Of a DNA stretch of 64,000 nucleotides, positions 32,369-44,841 are shown in pieces (the stretch's first letter is position 1; every line of letters begins with the position of its first letter). The notes beneath the pieces are model-generated. The model did not search any database. It was not told the origin of the DNA and saw only the letters and a list, made by a program, of their open reading frames with translations. Source of the DNA: Lepraria neglecta (taxonomy: Eukaryota; Ascomycota; Lecanoromycetes; Lecanorales; Stereocaulaceae); assembly GCA_033220425.1 (NCBI GenBank), contig CM065648.1:496001-560000 (forward strand). Reading direction: 5' to 3'. Made by a program: the position numbers and the translations under genes.

Positions 32369-35300
32369 ATGGCGGACATCTCGCCGGTTGTCCCAGTGGG
32401 GAAACCAATCACTCTAATGTACGATTCAAACACTACATGAAAAGCACACAACCGCAGCTAACTATCACCCAGCCCTGTCGGTCTCAAGGAGGCTGCTCTT
32501 GACTCTCCCACGTTCAGGTCCGGCTTCACTCATTTCTCAGAGCAACTGGACCTCGTCGAGAAGTGGCTTGAAAGCTACATAAAATGCATCACCAAGTTAT
32601 CCCACGAGGTTGGAGCTTTCGAGTCATCGATGACAGGTTTCCTCTCGCAGACGATACCACCTACACATATATCTGAAGCAGTACTTGACCATGACTATAC
32701 CCTGCTAGCAATGAAGAGATGTGGCGAAGGCACCAAGGAATTCTGGACGGCCACCATCTTTGGGCTCAAGAGAATGGAAGCAAATATGGCGGAGCCTATC
32801 AAGGTGTTTCTCCATAACGACCTCCGATCGTTCAAGGAGATTCGGCGTAACCTCGATCAATCGCAGAAGCAGCTTGATAGTCTGCAATCGCGCTACTCGG
32901 GCCAGGCCAAGACTAAGGAGGCTTCTTCGTTAAGAGAGGATGCGTTCCAACTTCATGAAGCACGCAAAACATATCTAAAGGCGTCAATGGACTTCAGTGT
33001 GGTGGCTCCACAGCTCCGGATGGCCTTGGACAAGATGCTTGTTAGAATATTCTCTGATCAATGGCGCGATATGCGGAGCCCCCAGCAAAAAATAAGCGAC
33101 TCTGTTGAGAAGTGGGGAAGCGAAATTGACCGTGTCAGAGGATGGAGCCGTGAGATGGATAATGGGGAGAGAACGTTCAAACGTGAACTTTTGAATGCGA
33201 GAAAACAAATCGAAGAAAGTGCTGAAGCGGCAATTCGTCCCTCGCGTGAGCTCGAGGACTACGCTGTTGGAGCTGCCTCAGCGTCTGCCTCACGAGGCCC
33301 TTCGACGACAAATTTGCAAACCCCCGGGGGTAAGCCGCGAGCTCTTAGGGCCGAGAAGCAAGGCTGGCTAAATCTACGAACGGTCTCCGGGAAACCTTCA
33401 CGCACTGTTTGGCTCAGGCGGTGGTTCTACGTAAAGAATGGCATCTTTGGCTGGCTTGTTCAAGGATCCCGGTCTGGCGGAGTCGAGGAAAGCGAGAGAA
33501 TTGGCGTTCTACTTTGCAATGTAAGAGTTGGCAATTCCGACGATCGGCGCCATGTATTCGAAGTGAAAACGAAAGATGCCACGATAGTCCTTCAGGCCGA
33601 AACCCAGCCCGAGCTTGCCGAATGGCTTGCGGCTTTCGATGTGGCCAAAAGGAAAGCTCTTGAGGACCCGGCAAGCACCGAGTCACCAGGTCTAGGCCCA
33701 AGGGTCCAAGACCCTGCCTTCGCCATCTCACCGCCGAGTGCGCCAGAATTTGCTGCCTGTGCTGCTGATGCTGGCATATTGCAACATACTGACGATAGCC
33801 AAGGCGGCATGGGAGTCGATCGAAGCCCGACTCTTCCTGTACCTGGAGTGGAGTCGCTCGTTAATAGGAGCAGCTTTGATGTCACTAGTCATCGACGGTC
33901 TTTCGTAGAGAAAGATGGTGAGCCGGGCAGAGATCCTGCGTCGAGAATCATCCAGAAGCTGGATTTGCATAGGAGGGGTGACCGTCAAGTGTCCGGCTCC
34001 CTTGCAAGTCCAGGGCTGTCAGGAGGTGGTGGTATTGCAAGCCTCATAGCCGCTAGTCACACCTCGATGCCAATGGGGCCTGGAGCGTTACCGACACCTC
34101 CAACACCAGAGACACCAACACTACGGAGACCAGTGACTTCAATGCCCCTCATGCGTGACTTACCAGTCAGCACGTTGGCTCCCAACACCCTGGCCAATCC
34201 GCCTGCGCCAACAAACCTTAGCTCCACAGCAGTGATCATAAATGGTGAAAAGGGTATTGGCATTGGTCGTACAGACGCTTCAGGTGGTATGCCTTCTGGA
34301 ATTATGGCCAATGTCTGGGGCAGCTCGAATTGGGGTCACCTAAATAGGCTGGCACGCGGCGAGGTGAAATCGTCCAACCCACCAAGCCCACTGGTGCGGC
34401 CAGCGAATCCGCCTCCCGACGCTGGGTCTCCTCCCAAGAGCACAAGCGGCTTCAGTGCTTTGGCCTCGAGTTCTATTAAAACGGATAGAGCCTCAGTCGC
34501 GTCAGCTGCACCGTCCCCCTCGCACCGTAAAACCATCAGCCTAGACGGCGATGAAAAGTCTAACCCAGTGGCGCCGGAATATCCGAATTACTATCCTTTG
34601 CAATTGAGGATGCAAGATGCGCAGTTCCGATTGTTGTTCCCTAATGTACGTCGGGATGAAAAGCCCGTATTGGTATTCAAGGCTACATGGAATCCCAATG
34701 AACAGCAAGAATTCCCTGGCAGAGTGTATGTTACCGCTAAGGAGATCTACTTCTACAGCAATCACTGTGGGATGACATTGATTTCAAGCATCGGCTTTGA
34801 TTCCATATCAGAGATAACAGCTGCCACCGGGAAGGATTGTGATTTCATCTTTTGTCACCTTAAGGAACTCGATGATAAGGCTGGGTACACGCGCATTACT
34901 ATCAAGACCTTTCTTGAACCGTTGAACCTCCTTCAACGGCGGCTAAACTTCTTAGTCCGCAATCGCGCTTCGCAGGGAGTTGGTATGGAAGAGATCATGA
35001 AGACCCTGATCAAGATGGAGCAGGACGACCCTAGGAGCAGCCCCGGCATGGACGGTTGGGAAAATGTATCGATCAATACACCCACTGATGGCGGCTCGAC
35101 CCCCAGGCGTAACCTTTCAACCAGAGATCAGCGCGACCTCCGAGCGAATCTATTAATCGACCGTGGACTCTATGGAAATAGCTCTCTCCAGTCGGATGAG
35201 AACAGTAAGGCATTCAAGCTACCGAAGCAGCCTGTAATCTATGTTCCGTCTGGCATGGATAAACTGGCCGTGGAGAAAGATTTCGACATTAGCCCCAAGG

Positions 35301-36690
35301 CCCTGTTCCACGTAATGTTCGGAGACAAGAGCGCTGTCTGGCAGCTACTCTATCATGAACGTCGAGCTCAACGTATCAAGCAAGGGCCTTGGACCCAGCC
35401 GGACCATGGTCACTTACGACGAGACTTCGAATACCAGACAGAGTATCTGGACATACTCCGTCGAACTTGCCAGGCAAGGGTAGAAGACCATCAGATGGTG
35501 GACGTAGCCAATGAACATCTCCTCTATGTCGTTTCTGACAGAAAACGCCCCTGGCATCTCCCTCATCGAGACAACTTCCTTCTTTTGACCAAGGTTGTCA
35601 TCACCCATGTCGCAAAGTCAAAGTGTAAATTGGCAGTCTATATCCATGTGGATTGGACGAAGGATCCTCCTTATGCGAAGAGCATCATCAGCGAAGCAGC
35701 CTTGAAGGATCTTAAACTTGACGCCCTCGACTTGACAGATGTCATTGCGGAGCAAGTAAGAACTTTTGCAAGTGCTCACGGTCGAACAAAGAAGGCCATC
35801 CAGATATTTGGCCAAGTCGGCGGCCAAACCCAAGCTACCGAGTTTTCAGGTAGTGAGGTGCCTTTGAAAGTCCAATTGCGACGCTCGATGAAACGTCGGA
35901 CATTAACCGCACTCGCTTTTGAGTCTTTTGCATCAATGTCGGAGAGCGTTTTGACTTCAGCTATGCAGATACTCTTGAGGTTCATTCGCTGGACTTGGAA
36001 CACAGTCAGTGCAAATAGCATCATACTTACTATCCTAGGATTCAGTATACTCGCCAACGTCATATATTCATCCAGCAGTACATCTAAATGGTGGAGAGAG
36101 CGAAAGGCTAGGAAGTTCATGATCAAGCTGGGGATTGGCCCAGATCTGACAATGAGCAAAGCCATCTACATCCATGACCTCGAGGAGGCCACTGCTTTAG
36201 ATTTTGGATCCCTCGAAGTGTCCGGGAATCAATGGTAAGCATCTCAACCCCTTTGTGGCCCATATTGACTGACTGTTTTTTATGCAGTCGCGATATTTTC
36301 AACGACATCATGAACCTGGAGGACGCTGCCATGTCATATCAGTCCCGGCAGCCCGGACGTTCACAGACAACAGCAGCCTGGCAGCTGCAAAAGAGTCGAC
36401 AGCACCTGGGATTGCAACGCCATGATCTCCTAATAGCCATGCGAGTGGTGAATAGCATCGAGCGTGAAATGGTGCAAGCCCAATGGGAGAATTGGCTCGT
36501 GGAAGAGAATGCCAAATGCAAGCATTTAGGAGGACTGATCCAGCAGAATACCACCGAGTTTATGGCGGGAAAGAGTGGTAGCGAGCAAAAAGCCCTGGGT
36601 GCAGACCCAGCCCGCCTAGAGGAGATTCGGGGTTGGCATCGAGACTACTGTGACAGTTGCAACAAAGAATTGCAAATTGCTGGTATCTAG
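32369..36690 (+). CDS. Sip3/Lam-type sterol-transfer protein (BAR-PH-GRAM-VASt-TM)
   Basis: ER membrane-contact-site protein of the yeast Sip3/Ysp1 (Lam3/Lam1) type, thought to move sterol between ER and plasma membrane. Exons 32369-32418, 32473-36234 and 36288-36690 give 1404 residues in phase. Domains in order: BAR-like coiled region (about 20-270); PH domain (about 310-410, KQGWLNLRTVSGKPSRTVWL then LRRWFYVKNGIFGWLVQ); a long Pro/Ser linker; GRAM (about 720-815, FPGRVYVTAKEIYFYSNHCG); VASt/StART-like domain (about 935-1115, KDFDISPKALFHVMFGDKSA, VVSDRKRPWHLPHRDNFLLL); and a membrane segment near 1200-1220 (NSIILTILGFSILANVIYSS) followed by a cytosolic helical tail. Domain order and length fit the family well. 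It is not linked to erg24 other than by being in the same window. Confidence 0.92.
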
Positions 36691-37516
36691 AGATGCAGCA
36701 GCTCCCGAGAGCAGCTAAGGCTTGAGCTTCATCGCCGATAAGCACGTCGAGATCAAAATTCTTCGCCCCTGCCTTGGTATGGTGCAGCCATAATTCTTTC
36801 GCTCGCGCTTGAACCATCTGCGCAGAAATGTGACCAAGTGAGAGAAGAATTACAAGAAACTGTGCCACTGTGAGGAGCTGCCCGCTTCGCAGATGCCGAC
36901 CAAAGAATGCTTCATGCTTGCAAACTAGCTACGAAGAAAGGTGGAATCCTCTAATTGTGTCTTTACTTCATACACCGCTCTGGTTCAAGTGAGATTCCTA
37001 GGTAAAAGTGAAACTTGTAGCCTTACGCAGTCATCATGCACATTCCTCAAATATCTGGGTCTAAGGTGGTAAGGTCGAGCTTCCAAATAAGTGCTCGGAG
37101 AATCCGGCTTCCTTGAGGCTCTCGTCAAGACTACGCGCAGATGCCATCATTCCCAACCTATCATTGGGCGATGGAGTTTGCTGGCAATGCAGACGTTCCA
37201 GGGAATCGGTTTGCCTCCCTCGCTTCGTTTCGTCCCGAGACAACTACCTAAAATCTGCTACTAGTGCAAGTTTGCACATGGCTACCTGCATATGATTTCA
37301 CAGTCAAGCTCTGTTCAGGTCTCTAACCACTCATGCACTCGTACAGGATGCATACCTAGAGGAAAAATGCCTGGGCCCTCGGGGCCTTCCTAATTTCCGG
37401 AGGTCCCTCCGAGCACAAGTGTTCGCCAGTCCTCGCGGAATTCCAGCCTTTCCATAATTTGTAAACTTGAGTCAACGCTGTGTCATCGCTTCTAAACTCC
37501 TCAATTTTCTCTTCCC
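36691..37516. other. Intergenic region, nothing supported
   Basis: About 825 bases with short open frames only, between the Sip3-like stop and the Rua1-like relic. Confidence 0.4.
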
Positions 37517-39175
37517 ATGGCAGAGAGACAGTCAGACTTCTCATATCACCAGGCCAATGGCGGCTGGTCGACGCAAGCCCCACGAGAATCACTGCTAGGG
37601 CCACCTTACGAACCAGTAATTTACGGGCAGCGGAAGTATGCGCTGCATTATAGCAATCAGTCATTGGACATCGCCAGCACCGCGAATACGATGGCTCTCG
37701 ATGCTTCTCCTCCGACGTGTGTATCACCCGTGGAGCAATGGTCACAGGGTCCATGGGCTAGTTTAGTGAATGCAACACCAGTATGCAACTCCGCTGATAG
37801 CCTATTTAGCTGCTAACTTTGATGATACTTTTCGGGAAAGGCCATGGTCTGACAATACTAGCTACGATGTTGGGGTATTGGAATTCGATATTGGTTATGT
37901 GGGCATAAACAATGCGGAGCCTTTCACTGATTGCGCTGCTGGGATGGAGTACAGCTTTCGGGACTTGAGATACTCTCTCCCACCGCGTGGAATCCCCTAG
38001 CTCGTCGCTATGCTGGTAATCACCTCTCGAGTCTCCCAGATTACTTGAATGACTATGGGCCGGGAAGCTTCTATTCAGACTCAACGAATCACCTCTACGA
38101 ACCAGGGCTCGAAACGCCTGCCACACCGTATCAAGCTTTTGAGACCCCAATAGGCAGTATTGCTTCTGACACATCTTTCCAGCACAGCTTACAAACATCA
38201 CCATATCCTGCACACAATGGTGGTCGGAACTATTCTGACCGCCGCATCGCGTTGTCGAGGACACAGCGTAGCTCATACCTCATGAATACTGTTGTCAATA
38301 CGTCAAGCTTTGAATCTCATGGCTCAGCCTCAGACACGTTTTCAAGTATGAGCAATGAGCTGTCGGACACGTTTATTTGATGGCAACCATCAGAGCCTCC
38401 CAATTCAGGTTATCGCAACAGCTCTCATGATGGCAATGTAGCAGACACGAGTACCCCCAACTCGCCTGATCCATCACCAGTTTCCACCTCCACTACCGCG
38501 ACCGCAACGGATATCGACAATGTTCATGAAGCCATCAATACACTCTTTCCGCCATACCCCTTCGCATCGCTCTCCGAGCCCCCCCCTTGTCCCATTCCAA
38601 CCACCCGCGACCTACCCAGCCGCCTTGACGCCTCATCCTCAATCCCCCAGATTCCCAGGCGACCTCTACAGCCCCAGCTACACTCGCAAATTCGGCAACC
38701 AACGCGAAGGCTGGTGTGGTCTCTGTCATCCCGGCCGATGGCTTGCACTCAAGAATTCTGCGTTTTGGTATGACAAAAGTTTTGCCCATGGAATCAGCGC
38801 CGCTAGTGGTAAGGCGTTTGATGGACTGAGTGAGACGAGGAAAGGGAGGGAAACAAGGGTCTTGGAGGGCCTTTGTGGGACTTGTGGGGAATGGATTGCG
38901 TTAGTAGTAAGCAAGAAGGGAGGTTTGTCTTGGTTTAGGCATGCTTACAGGGTGAGCTTTCTACGTTTGAAATATGCGTGGGTGCAGTTACTAATAGAGT
39001 CAGAGTGCCATGAGCATACCAAAGTCAGTAAAACGCCCCAGAAACGTCGTGATAGCGGCGTTACCGGAACTTCCAGAAATGCAAAGACTGCGAAGCCAGA
39101 AGCAAGCAATGAACAACAGATTGCGGTTGGGGGAGGAAGGCTTACGGACTGGGACGAGAATCATGAAGCCGGCTG
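37517..39175 (+). pseudogene. Broken Rua1-like transcription regulator
   Basis: The C-terminal part is unmistakable for the Rua1 C-terminal domain (DUF4451-type, Cys-rich): LYSPSYTRKFGNQREGWCGL with CHPGRW, LKNSAFWYDKSFAHGISAAS, EGLCGTCGEWIALV and WFRHAYR followed, after a 54-base in-frame intron at about 38952-39005 (donor GTGAGC), by CHEHTK. Upstream, protein-like Ser/Thr/Pro/Tyr-rich sequence from ATG 37517 is distributed over changing frames. The breaks fall near 37770, near 37960, at an in-frame TGA at 38378 and near a C-run at about 38580. None of the first three can be explained by an intron of normal size. I therefore call it a pseudogene. Alternative: a real gene with poor assembly in C-runs. 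Rua1 in Ustilago controls a glycolipid cluster; a similar role here is not implied. Confidence 0.6.
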
Positions 39176-40076
39176 ATGCTTCGTTATTATCGAAACAACC
39201 TTGATGACTGTGGGAGGCTGGACATGCCCACGAGTGTAAGATTCAGCCTTCATCTACGCTGGCAGCTGCAATTATTTTCATGCGTACTAGAGAGCACTTT
39301 TCATATAGAGCGTATCATATAAAACAGAGCATTTCAAGTTTCAAGGTACTCGGCAATGCGTATGCATAGCCACGGAAATCAAACCTAGGATCGCCCTAAA
39401 TGTCGCCATTCTCGGGTACGGGCCCCTGTAGGAGCGGTCTCTGAAGCTTAGGCTGGATTCGGATTACCAAAGCCTGTCACTAGATAACCCAACAGCCCGG
39501 ATCAGATATCTTGATAAATATCTCTTGAAGATCTTTGATTTCGTCGCAAACTACGCCACCATCAAAAAGTGGATTAGAAATTTTGACATAGCCGGAACAT
39601 TCCTGATGCTCTCAAATCGGGCCAGGTTTGGGAGTCCTATCGCTCCTTTCGGATCTGCGGGGTGTGACGTGTAATCAAGCGCCTGATCAACAACATCTAC
39701 TGTCCAACAGTTTCCTATGCTCTTTTCATATGATTCGTTCTTGCATTTTTGCCTCATGGCGGGGTTCGGGCATGAGTGACGGCCGACCCTGAACATCTCA
39801 CGGTCATCCAAATAACATCTTTCATTGTCTCGATGTTGTCGTCTCATTGCCGAATTCCCTTTAGGTCGTCGGCTATCAAAGCCTTAGTCTGCGAGGTGAC
39901 GAAGTCCGGAAACAGGCAGCCATTTCTGCACCCCCGCATATTAAAGGCCTTACGACACCAAGCCGCGAGGCATCCACGTTCAATTGATCCTCAATCACTA
40001 ATTTCTACTTACTGATTACTATCCAAAGAAAATCAAGAGGGACATTCAAAGCGCTGTGCCTGACACTTAGTTTACA
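39176..40076. other. Intergenic region, nothing supported
   Basis: About 900 bases without a supported gene or repeat. Confidence 0.4.
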
Positions 40077-41610
40077 ATGGGTCGTCGAGCTATTTTCCTC
40101 TCTGATGAGAGGCCTCGAGATACGGAGAAACAGCCTCCAAGGTATAGTGATGGCCCACAGCAAATCCCTCGGCAAGAATTCGGAGATCGAACGTCTTTAT
40201 TCAGGGCACTTTCGAAGTGGATACTCATAAGCTTTTCAATGGTGATAGCATTGACCTTCCTTCTCGAGCTTCTAGACGGCAAGGCAAGTATATCTTTAAC
40301 GATCCACCTCCGCACACCTAACAGATGCGTAGGCACCTGGCTCTAGTCTTGGCTTCCATGGTGGAATTCATTCAGGTGAACATATCTGCCCGAGTGGCGG
40401 CCATCAGACGGCTCTGAGTTTCGATTTTCAGGATACGACAAAATTCGCGTTTTCTCAAATCTCACAAGACGGTCATCACAGAGGCTCTGACATTAAGCCT
40501 GTTAGTACGAGAGGAGACATCAAAGTACGATTAGCAGAACAAAGCTTCGGGACGAACATTCGAATGGATCTTGATCTACATGGCTCAGACCCCAATCTCA
40601 CCAGCTCTGAGTGGCTTGGTATTGTCAAGACAGAGTCTACGTTGACCCTCAAGACACCAAGATGGGTGCCAGCGGAAGGATCATCTGCTTCCACAAAGCA
40701 GCCACCATGCATCTACATCTCCGCAACAATCTGGATAGCTCCAGGGACGACTCTTGAGACCTTTGGTATCGATGCCGAGACTCTCTCGGTTAATTTCTTC
40801 CCTGGCCTTGACTACGCCATTACCCAAAGTACTGAGATCAGTGTCTACTCAGCTTCTTTATCTATCAAAGCGAACAACGCTCCTTCAAAACTGACAATCA
40901 GCTCACGGGAGACAACCATTGACATCAGCTCTGGCTCCGTCACGGGCTCCTACCCGCTTTACGACCTCCTCTCCATCCACACAGACTCAGGCTCGATTGA
41001 TATCACTATTGACCCTAAAGAGGCGTCCAAAGAAAGCGTCAAACCCGCTATCCTCCGCCTAACCTCCAATAGCGGATCTGTCAGAGCTGTTACCTCTACT
41101 GCCACTGTGCCGAAGCGGGATTATCGAGCAGATGTCTACACGTCTAGTGGCTCTATAGATGTTGCACTTTTGCACGGCCTGCGTACCTCTCTGCGATCAA
41201 TCAACGGCCGCATTACAGCCGACCTGTACCCCTTTGGAGATAACAATACGCGGACGGACATTGAATCGCACTGCACTAGCGGGAGCACAGACATTACGCT
41301 TCACTCGTCCCTCTCTCACCCCTCCGCGCCGCTCAAGAAGTTGTTTGCATACTACGGCAGCACTTCCGGTAGCTTGGACTTGAAATATCCTGCACAATGG
41401 GAGGGCATTGTTGTTGGGACAACTTTGAGCGGTGGTATCAATATTGATTGGCCCGGCTTGAGGATCGTGAAGGATGGAAAGAAGGGGTGGTTGAAGAGGA
41501 AAATCGTGGGTGTCAAGGGCAACGGGGAGGGGAAATTGGTGTTCTCAGACTCTTCGGGAAGGGTGATGTTGAGTGGGGAGGGTGAAAGTGATATGGATAC
41601 TGGCATTTGA
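40077..41610 (+). CDS. Membrane-anchored protein with beta-repeat (DUF4097-like) exterior, GC-AG intron
   Basis: Exon 1 (40077-40283) encodes a cytosolic N-terminus (MGRRAIFLSDERPRDTEKQP) and a membrane segment near residues 49-67 (WILISFSMVIALTFLLELL). Exon 2 (40333-41610) encodes the rest, for 494 residues. The join needs a GC-AG intron, AAG|GCAAGT...CTAAC...TAG; every GT alternative runs into a stop at once. After the anchor, repeated strand-turn units appear, such as LSIHTDSGSIDITIDPKEAS, DVYTSSGSIDVALLHGL and CTSGSTDITLHSSLSH, with the (S/T)xSGSIDxxL pattern of DUF4097-type right-handed beta repeats. It is probably a type II membrane protein. Related fungal proteins have no known function. 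Confidence 0.8.
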
Positions 41611-42251
41611 TGACTTGGAGGAGAGGACGCATCAAGGGAAGGGGCCTGATTATGCAATTACGACGTAACGATGTTGACGACACAAGAGGGAGGATTTTTT
41701 GGAACACACAGCATGGAAGCCTTTGATAATGCCTAATTGAAAAATAGCCTGTCTGATCATCTTGCTTGTGAGGCAAGGCAAGCTCTAAATATGTGTGCCA
41801 GATGTGGGTTTTAAATATCCGTTGTAGCACGGGAATTGTAGCCTGAACAGAGTCTAACCTACATCTTGCCAGAGCAAAAGCGCCAGGTTATCACCTGGCG
41901 AGCATAGCAGAATGAATATCAAGCCCTAAGATCGACGCTCGCATAGGAGCGATAAGATTGGAAGCTTCGAGAAGGCAGCCTTGTTGGCCCATCACAGCTA
42001 AGGCCGGCCAACACACAAACCAACTGGACACCACTGTCAATCCAACCCATTTTGGGGAAATAGTAACCCGCTTGGTATCTTCATATGCAGTGCAGAATAA
42101 CACCAGAGTGTGCTGGAAGACTTCTATCAACAATTTAGTCCCCCTTTGTGCGGTCGACCGTTTCACCGGTTAGAACGGCAGGGAGGACTGCCCCCACGAA
42201 AACAACTATTGCTACCGGAACCTTACTGCTGTCCGGCAAACATCGTCATCC
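41611..42251. other. Intergenic region, nothing supported
   Basis: About 640 bases: 3' flank of the beta-repeat protein and promoter of the TPR-DnaJ gene. Confidence 0.4.
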
Positions 42252-44406
42252 ATGGTCCTCCCAAACTTTTTCTCAAAATCCTCCTCCAAGAAGGCCGTCG
42301 ATCCTGACACAAAGGAAAACAAGACAAGATCATCACCCCGCCCTTCGCTCTCACCCCGAAAATCCCACTCCAACTCCAAATCCTCAACACGCTCACCCTC
42401 CAAATCCCCCACAAAATCTATCAGAAGCCAGGAATACTCAGGCCGAAGACCCTCCGCATCAGCATCGCTAAGAGCAAATCGCGGCTTCTACGCTACTGAT
42501 ACACATCCGCTGAATCTGCCGCCTGAAGAGCGGGAGCGACGGCGTTCTGCGATGTCTACGGGTAGCGATAGTCCTGGGTACCCGCCCGTGGACGATGATA
42601 CTGAGATGGATGATAATGAGAATGAGGCTTTCAGTGATATGAATGGTCACACCCGAACGAACGGCGATAGCAGCCCTGTCCCTCCTCCACACAAGGTCCC
42701 ATCACCTCCACCCAAGCCGGCTATCGATCCTGAGGCTTGTAAGGCTACTGGGAATAAATACTTCAAGGCTAAGGATTATACGAAGGCTATACAGGAGTAC
42801 ACCAAAGGTATGGAGGACGTTCTATAGCGTAACCAGTTTGACTGTTCGTCCATGCAAGTGCGGCAATGGCTAACTTCTTGTTGCCCGCTTTACAGCTCTT
42901 ACTGTTGAGCCCCAATCAGTCACCTACCTCTCCAACCGAGCCGCCGCCTACATGTCTGCGAATCGATTTGAGGAAGCCTTAGAAGATTCCAAGATGGCAG
43001 AAGAGACAGAACCAAACAATCCAAAAGTCCTACACCGCCTGGCACGAATATACACCAGCCTTGGGCGACCATCAGAAGCATTGGAAGTTCTTGATCATAT
43101 AGCTTCTTTCTCAACAGTGTCTCCACAAGACAGATCGCCGGCTCAGTCGATGCAAACGCATATCACGCAAGCGGAAAATGCGTTAAGAGAAGGTAGCACA
43201 GGATCCATGGCAATACATGCACTTGATCAGGCCGAGCGAGGGTTGGGAGTGGGCGTACCAAAACCTAGGAAGTGGCAGCTGTTACGAGGCGAGGCATATC
43301 TGAAGATGGGCAACGTGAATGCACTTGGCGAGGCACAAAATGTGGCGATGTCGCTACTACGCAAGAACGGCCAAGATCCAGAAGCATTGGTGCTCAGAGG
43401 GAGAGCACTATACGCGCAAGGAGATAACGACAAGGCCCTACAGCATTTCCGACAAGCCCTGAGCTGCGATCCAGACTTCAAGGACGGTGTGAAATACCTA
43501 CGGATGGTACAGAAGCTGGACCGAATGAAAGAGGAGGGCAATGGCGCTTTCAAGAGCGGTAGGTATAAGCAAGCTGTCGATACTTACAGCCAGGCTCTGG
43601 AGGTTGATCCCAACAACAAGGGGACGAACTCCAAATTACTACAAAATCGAGCCATGGCATCGATAAAGGTAAAGCCAGCCCTCCATTATGCCTTCTTCCC
43701 CCAAGTCCACAATAGCTAACTACCTCCACAGCTCAAAGCATACAAGTCAGCCATAGAAGACTGCACCCGCGCCTTAACCCTCGACCCCTCATACACCAAA
43801 GCCCGCAAAACCAAAGCCCGCGCGCTCGGCGAATCCGGCGACTGGGAAACCGCCACACGAGAGTACAAAGCCATCCAAGAAACCAACCCCGAAGAGCCCG
43901 GCATCGCGAAGGAAATCCGCAACGCAGAGCTCGAGCTGAAGAAATCAAAACGCAAAGACTACTACAAGATTCTTGGCATAGAAAAAGACGCCAATGACAA
44001 CGACATCAAGAAAGCGTATAGGAAATTAGCGATCATACATCACCCTGACAAGAATCCTGATGACGAGGGCGCGGCGGAGCGGTTCAAGGATGTGGGTGAG
44101 GCGTATGAGACGCTGAGTGATCCGGAGAAGAGAGCGAGATATGATAGTGGTGAAGATTTGATTGATCCGTCGGAGATGTTTGCGCAGCAGGGTGGTGGGT
44201 TCCCGATGGGTGGAACGGGAGGGGGTGGAATGAACATTAGTCCTGAGATGCTGTTTAATATGATGGGTGGACAGGGTGGGGGTGGAGGTGGTGGATTTAC
44301 GTTCACGACCGGGGGGATGGGTGGAGCGAGTCCGTTTGGGGCGGCTGGTGGGGGTGGGAGGTCGAGGCAGAGGGGTGGTGGGTTCCCTGGTGGGTTCTCG
44401 TTCTAA
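42252..44406 (+). CDS. TPR-J-domain co-chaperone (DNAJC7/TPR2-like)
   Basis: Cytosolic co-chaperone that links Hsp70 and Hsp90 clients. Exons 42252-42807, 42896-43668 and 43732-44406 join in phase to 667 residues. The N-terminal 160 residues are disordered and Ser/Pro/Lys-rich. TPR units follow: [60 protein letters not shown] and [20 protein letters not shown]. The J domain (about residues 520-590) reads [20 protein letters not shown] with the catalytic HPD in [13 protein letters not shown]. The tail is Gly/Met/Phe-rich ([17 protein letters not shown]), as in type II J proteins. TPR plus C-terminal J domain is diagnostic of this family. Confidence 0.93.
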
Positions 44407-44841
44407 GGAACGAAGTTGCGATTGAAAGGAGGTCCCTATCTCGTGCCAGTGGTTTTTCGTTCTAAATGGGCAAATTTTCATCTGAGGGTTCCAGTCTGGT
44501 GCTTGGAGATTGGCCAAGATCATCAAAGGCAGTTTTTCGTTCTCAGGGAACATTCAGATGCACGATGTTCTATGCGGTCGTTCCCATCTGAAGCATGAAA
44601 AAAGGATCCGGGCGATATGAGAGAAAACTTGTTATGCGCGAATAGACTAGGGAGGATTTCTAGCCATCACAGAATAGGCCTGCATTATGAACGGCGTTGT
44701 CTTTACACGACGCAAATCATAATCATTAACTCATTACACTGGTCTACCTCCATACTCCAGCTGCTGACATATAAGATCGCGATCTTCAAGGCCAAGCAAA
44801 AACACTCTGGTACGTCTGCATTCGCACCCTCCAGTCGCTAG
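44407..44841. other. Intergenic spacer with a repeated short motif
   Basis: Converging 3' flanks. The motif TTYTCGTTCTMA recurs three times, at the end of the TPR-DnaJ gene (about 44395), 44455 and 44533. No gene is seen. Confidence 0.4.
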
